Below, one piece after another: positions 60,861 to 64,000 of a stretch of DNA of 64,000 nt; position 1 is the stretch's first letter, and each line of letters begins with the position of its first letter. The DNA is from Sapria himalayana. Its lineage: Eukaryota > Streptophyta > Magnoliopsida > Malpighiales > Rafflesiaceae. The position numbers and the translations under genes were made by a program. Location of the stretch: positions 1-64,000 of the forward strand of contig JAREIK010017896.1 of NCBI GenBank assembly GCA_029783825.1, given 5' to 3'. The notes below the pieces were generated by a model. The model was not told the origin of the DNA, made no database searches, and worked only from the letters and a program-made list of their open reading frames with translations.

Positions 60861-63340
60861 CTGTTGCACCACACATACATAGCGATAGACCATAGTACAC
60901 ACGTGCACATATTCTTTCAATTTTGGTGTAGAATTTAGAGGGGTCAGCAAGTCCTCGAAGCAGCCAGAATATGGGCCAACAAATTATAGAGGGTCCCACT
61001 AGCAAGACTGTATGATAATATTCAGACAACTGACGAGACTGAGCAAAGTGGTCGGGAGTAAACCCAAGAGTAGCTAGGAGTGGGTCCAACTAGCCTGATT
61101 AGGCAGCATGGAGGGCCACCGAACCACCACCCAAGAGGAGTAGCAGCTAATCCATGGTTAATTGGAGAGCCTGGCAAAATCCAAAGCATCACCAAGCAGG
61201 GCCAGTAAGCAATGGAGTCCAGACCAGACACACGGGACTGAAATATTCAAACTTGTCGTTTATGTTTGTAATCTTTTTTGTATTTTGGTCTTTGTATGCA
61301 CCATGTACTTGTAGAGATGGATCATGACATACTCAAACACACAATCTTGTCTGTTATCTATGTAGTATGCAATGAGGGCAACTGGACCCTTGAGTATCTC
61401 TAAGTGGGGACCACTAATGAATTTTGTAAATACACATTAGGCAATGCTACACACCCGAAAGTAGAAGATCCATCTTTATAGCATTTTGTAATCTTACTTG
61501 TATTCTAGCTTGGTTGTACGCGTAGATAATTAGACTATGAGATGGACCTCATCATACATGCACACCGATGAAGCATATTTTTTGATATTTTGTCGGTGCA
61601 ACATACAGCCACTTCTTGGAGTTCACGGAGGAAGCATTCTAACCCCAGAGATACTCTTTTGAGTATCATTGGAGCAAAAGAATGTGGAATACAGAGGTGA
61701 GAATGAATTGACTAAGTGCCGTAGATATGGACTTGTGGATTTATGTGTATTCAGTTTTACATGTATTCCATTGCATAGCAATGACATAGGCAAATGCTTG
61801 ATACTGCATGTCACACACATGCACAATCTTATATTTGCATAGTTTTAATATGGTGCATCATTAAGGTTCCTCCAAATGGCTTAGACAAATCCGAATGGAA
61901 AAGATCACAGTGCGCATAATGACTCAATGCCAACTCTAAAGTCTAGGAATTCCAGGTGATTTTAGTTGTATTCGTACGCTTGGAATTATTAGGCATTATG
62001 TTTTTTATGTATTTTATGCATAGAATCATTAAGGTGCATAGGATTTGGTGGGCTGGCCTAAATTAGTCAGCTTTTTAGTCTCTTTTAAGTTGTGTGCCTA
62101 AATGATAAATAAAGTGTGTATTTTCCAAAAAAAACAAAAAAAAACCATAAACCCTAAACTTTAAATCCTATACCTTAAACCTTAAACTATAACCGTAATC
62201 CATAAACCCTAAATCCTAAATTTCCTATTTTGCACTTTTATAATCAAATGATTAAGTGTTAAATTTAAATTGAAATTCACAATTTTTAGGAATGTCATAG
62301 ATTTATCTTTTTGTATACGTAACACAAATTCATGAATCAAGTGGTGAGTTATGGATTCAGTCTCTTTATTTCTTTAGATTATTGTAGCATTAGCAATGGT
62401 CATGATTGTATATTTTGTCTCTAGAACACAAAATCATATCGATGAAATATGCCATAACTTGTGTCTCTCTTTTGAACATATTGTTATGGCACTAAGAATG
62501 ATAATGAATACATATTTAATCACTATAATAGTGGGTCACAGTATTTGATATGACCATAGCTTGTGCATTTTATCTTTATATTGCAAAGTCATTGCACTAG
62601 GAATGATTGTAACTTTGGACATTCCTCAAGAGAAAATGCCATGACCCTAGAAATAGTTAAAGCTCGAGTACTACTCTTTATAACTTTCTACAGCTAAAAT
62701 TCTTGGGATTGGAAATATCACACTGGTTTTTTCCGTTGATTTGTGACCTCAAGTGTCAATATGCAATACTAATTTTTTGAGCAATGATTAAAACCTTTTA
62801 TACATTTGAATATGATTTATTTACACCTTTTTGGGTATTGTGAGCTTTTATACATAACTCATTTAACATAAAAAGAAATAAATGATACTTTTCATATCCA
62901 TGAGGATATGAAAAAAAGGCTTAGACATGCCAATAAAATAATATTTTTGATTCTTTATTTAAAGAGAGCCGATACTTCTTGCCCTGCTCAAACCGCCCTC
63001 AGGCTAGTTTGTTCTAATAGGCTACAAGGTGGTTATTTTTTTAGTGGTGAACTATGTTTTAAAAAAATTGCTTTGAGTGTGTGCATGAGAGATATTTTAG
63101 AAGAAATTACGATAATCAATATAAATAGCATCCTCAACAACTAGCTATTTCAATACATAGGGGTACAACTTTAGTTTAGTCTGTTAGCATAATGAGTCAA
63201 ATTACCTTTGATAGCCCAGTGATTCAACATCAAACATGATGAGACATTATAGAGATAAAGTAAAAGCTTCTATTATTTTGGTTAGAGCTTTAGCAATCAT
63301 TCAAGAGTTGAGAGAGGAACAAAATAAATTATTTTAATTA
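60861..63340 (-). mobile_element. Element B, copy 3: full-length, inverted
   Basis: Reverse-complement counterpart of 25212-27688 over its whole length (about 2480 versus 2477 bp), with scattered substitutions. The GC-richer part (about 60870-61250) looks more diverged than the rest. Both ends join satellite at the same monomer positions as copy 1: next to the octamer CCCTGATA at 60853, and after TTCAAT at 63341. A hairpin TTCATATCC-ATGA-GGATATGAA lies near 62890. Open frames of up to 86 codons exist, but their products are not well conserved against copy 1, so I call no gene. Confidence 0.8.
62145..62220 (-). repeat. Degenerate telomeric heptamer tract in element B copy 3
   Basis: Eleven units of close to 7 nt on the plus strand: CCATAAA, CCCTAAA, CTTTAAA, TCCTATA, CCTTAAA, CCTTAAA, CTATAAC, CGTAATC, CATAAAC, CCTAAAT, CCTAAA. 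Three are perfect or one-off CCCTAAA. The mirror partner is 26334-26410. Confidence 0.8.
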
Positions 63341-64000
63341 TTCAATATAATTCTAATTTTTATTTTAATTATCTATTAGTTTATTTTTATAGAAATATTA
63401 ATTACAAAATAAATAATTAGAGAGACAAATCTAATTTTAATTAAACCGGTATATCCTAAATAATAAAGAATAAATTTCATTTATTTTTCATTTTAATTTT
63501 AAATATTCAAATTTAATTATTTTTTTGTTTATTTTTATATAAATATTAATTACAAAAAAAATTATGAGTTACACAAATATAATTTATATAAATTATTTTT
63601 CATCAAAATAATATAGATAAACTTTTTTAAAAGAAAAAAAAATTTCAAAACAAAAAATTAATATATAGTAATATAGTTTGCTTTGCTTATGAATCATTTT
63701 ACGTTTTGTAATTATATTATAATTGATATCTATCTTATTAATAATAGATTATTAATCTATTTTTTGATCATTATTAGAATATTTATCAATAAAATAGTTT
63801 ATATTGAATTTATATGATATATAAATATAATGATTATTATAACTAAATAATGAGTTCACTTTTAAAAAAAATTTAAAAATTATTATATATTCAAAGTTTA
63901 TAACCTGAAAAAATGAGAAAAAATAATAAAAATAAATTTTTTGTTATTTCTTTTTTTAAATAAAACTTATAAATCATTAAATGCTTACTTACTTAAATCA
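63341..64000 (-). repeat. AT-rich satellite array, minus orientation, block 7 (to window end)
   Basis: One monomer plus. The dyad core is near 63898 in degenerate form. The distance from the element B edge to the dyad (about 560 bp) equals that on the other arm (24645 to 25212), which extends the inverted duplication to the window edge. Confidence 0.9.

Noticed and set aside
60829..61231. 86- and 69-codon frames in the GC-richer end of element B copy 3, partner at 27526-27717
   Set aside because: The protein similarity between copies is lower than the DNA similarity would give under constraint, and the frames overlap each other. Not supported as genes.
1..64000. Regular repeats with intervening sequence resembling a CRISPR array
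   Set aside because: The repeated 28-bp dyads are spaced about 600 bp apart, and the intervening DNA is itself homologous between units. The context is a plant satellite, not a prokaryotic array.
1..64000. Possible organellar (mitochondrial or plastid) origin because of the very high A/T content
   Set aside because: There are no organellar genes, rRNAs or tRNAs, while hAT elements with an intron-bearing transposase and telomere-type repeats indicate nuclear DNA.

Overview
The window reads as nuclear heterochromatin of a flowering plant. It is overwhelmingly A/T, has no intact protein-coding gene, rRNA or tRNA that I can find, contains decayed hAT transposons of the plant BED-finger type, and carries degenerate plant-type telomeric heptamers (TTTAGGG/CCCTAAA). 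I cannot name a species.

Layout. Nearly all of the 64 kb is one tandem satellite family with a basic monomer of about 600 bp (variants near 390, 530-540 and 730-750). Each monomer carries (i) a 26-28 bp near-perfect palindrome, whose half-site is TTTTCAAAGGTTA, and (ii) about 11 consecutive octamers of the TTTAGGNN type, in an exact 8-nt register and with position-specific sequence. The satellite is in minus orientation at 1-1116, plus at 2371-47440, and minus at 48451-64000. Monomer classes recur in a fixed order, giving a higher-order repeat of about 6.7-7.0 kb that is clearest at 34.4-47.4 kb.

Two dispersed sequences interrupt the satellite. The first is an Ac-like hAT element: a fragment at 1226-2370, a copy lacking its 3' end at 13699-16944, and a terminally complete copy at 50667-54301 with 8-bp target duplications. 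All have broken transposase reading frames. The second is an unclassified ~2.48-kb, apparently noncoding element, here called element B: 25212-27688, 47441-48450 (truncated) and 60861-63340 (inverted). It contains a degenerate telomeric heptamer tract and ~100-bp subrepeats. A further ~130-bp foreign fragment lies at 31117-31246.

History. Copies of each dispersed element sit at the same satellite position and share flanking variants, so they multiplied by segmental duplication of the array (once with inversion) rather than by repeated transposition. Both orientation switches coincide with truncated elements (the hAT fragment near 2370 and the element B fragment near 48450). The most interesting signals are the palindrome and the octamer array, which persist in register in nearly every monomer of a fast-evolving satellite. 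No function is demonstrated by the sequence alone.
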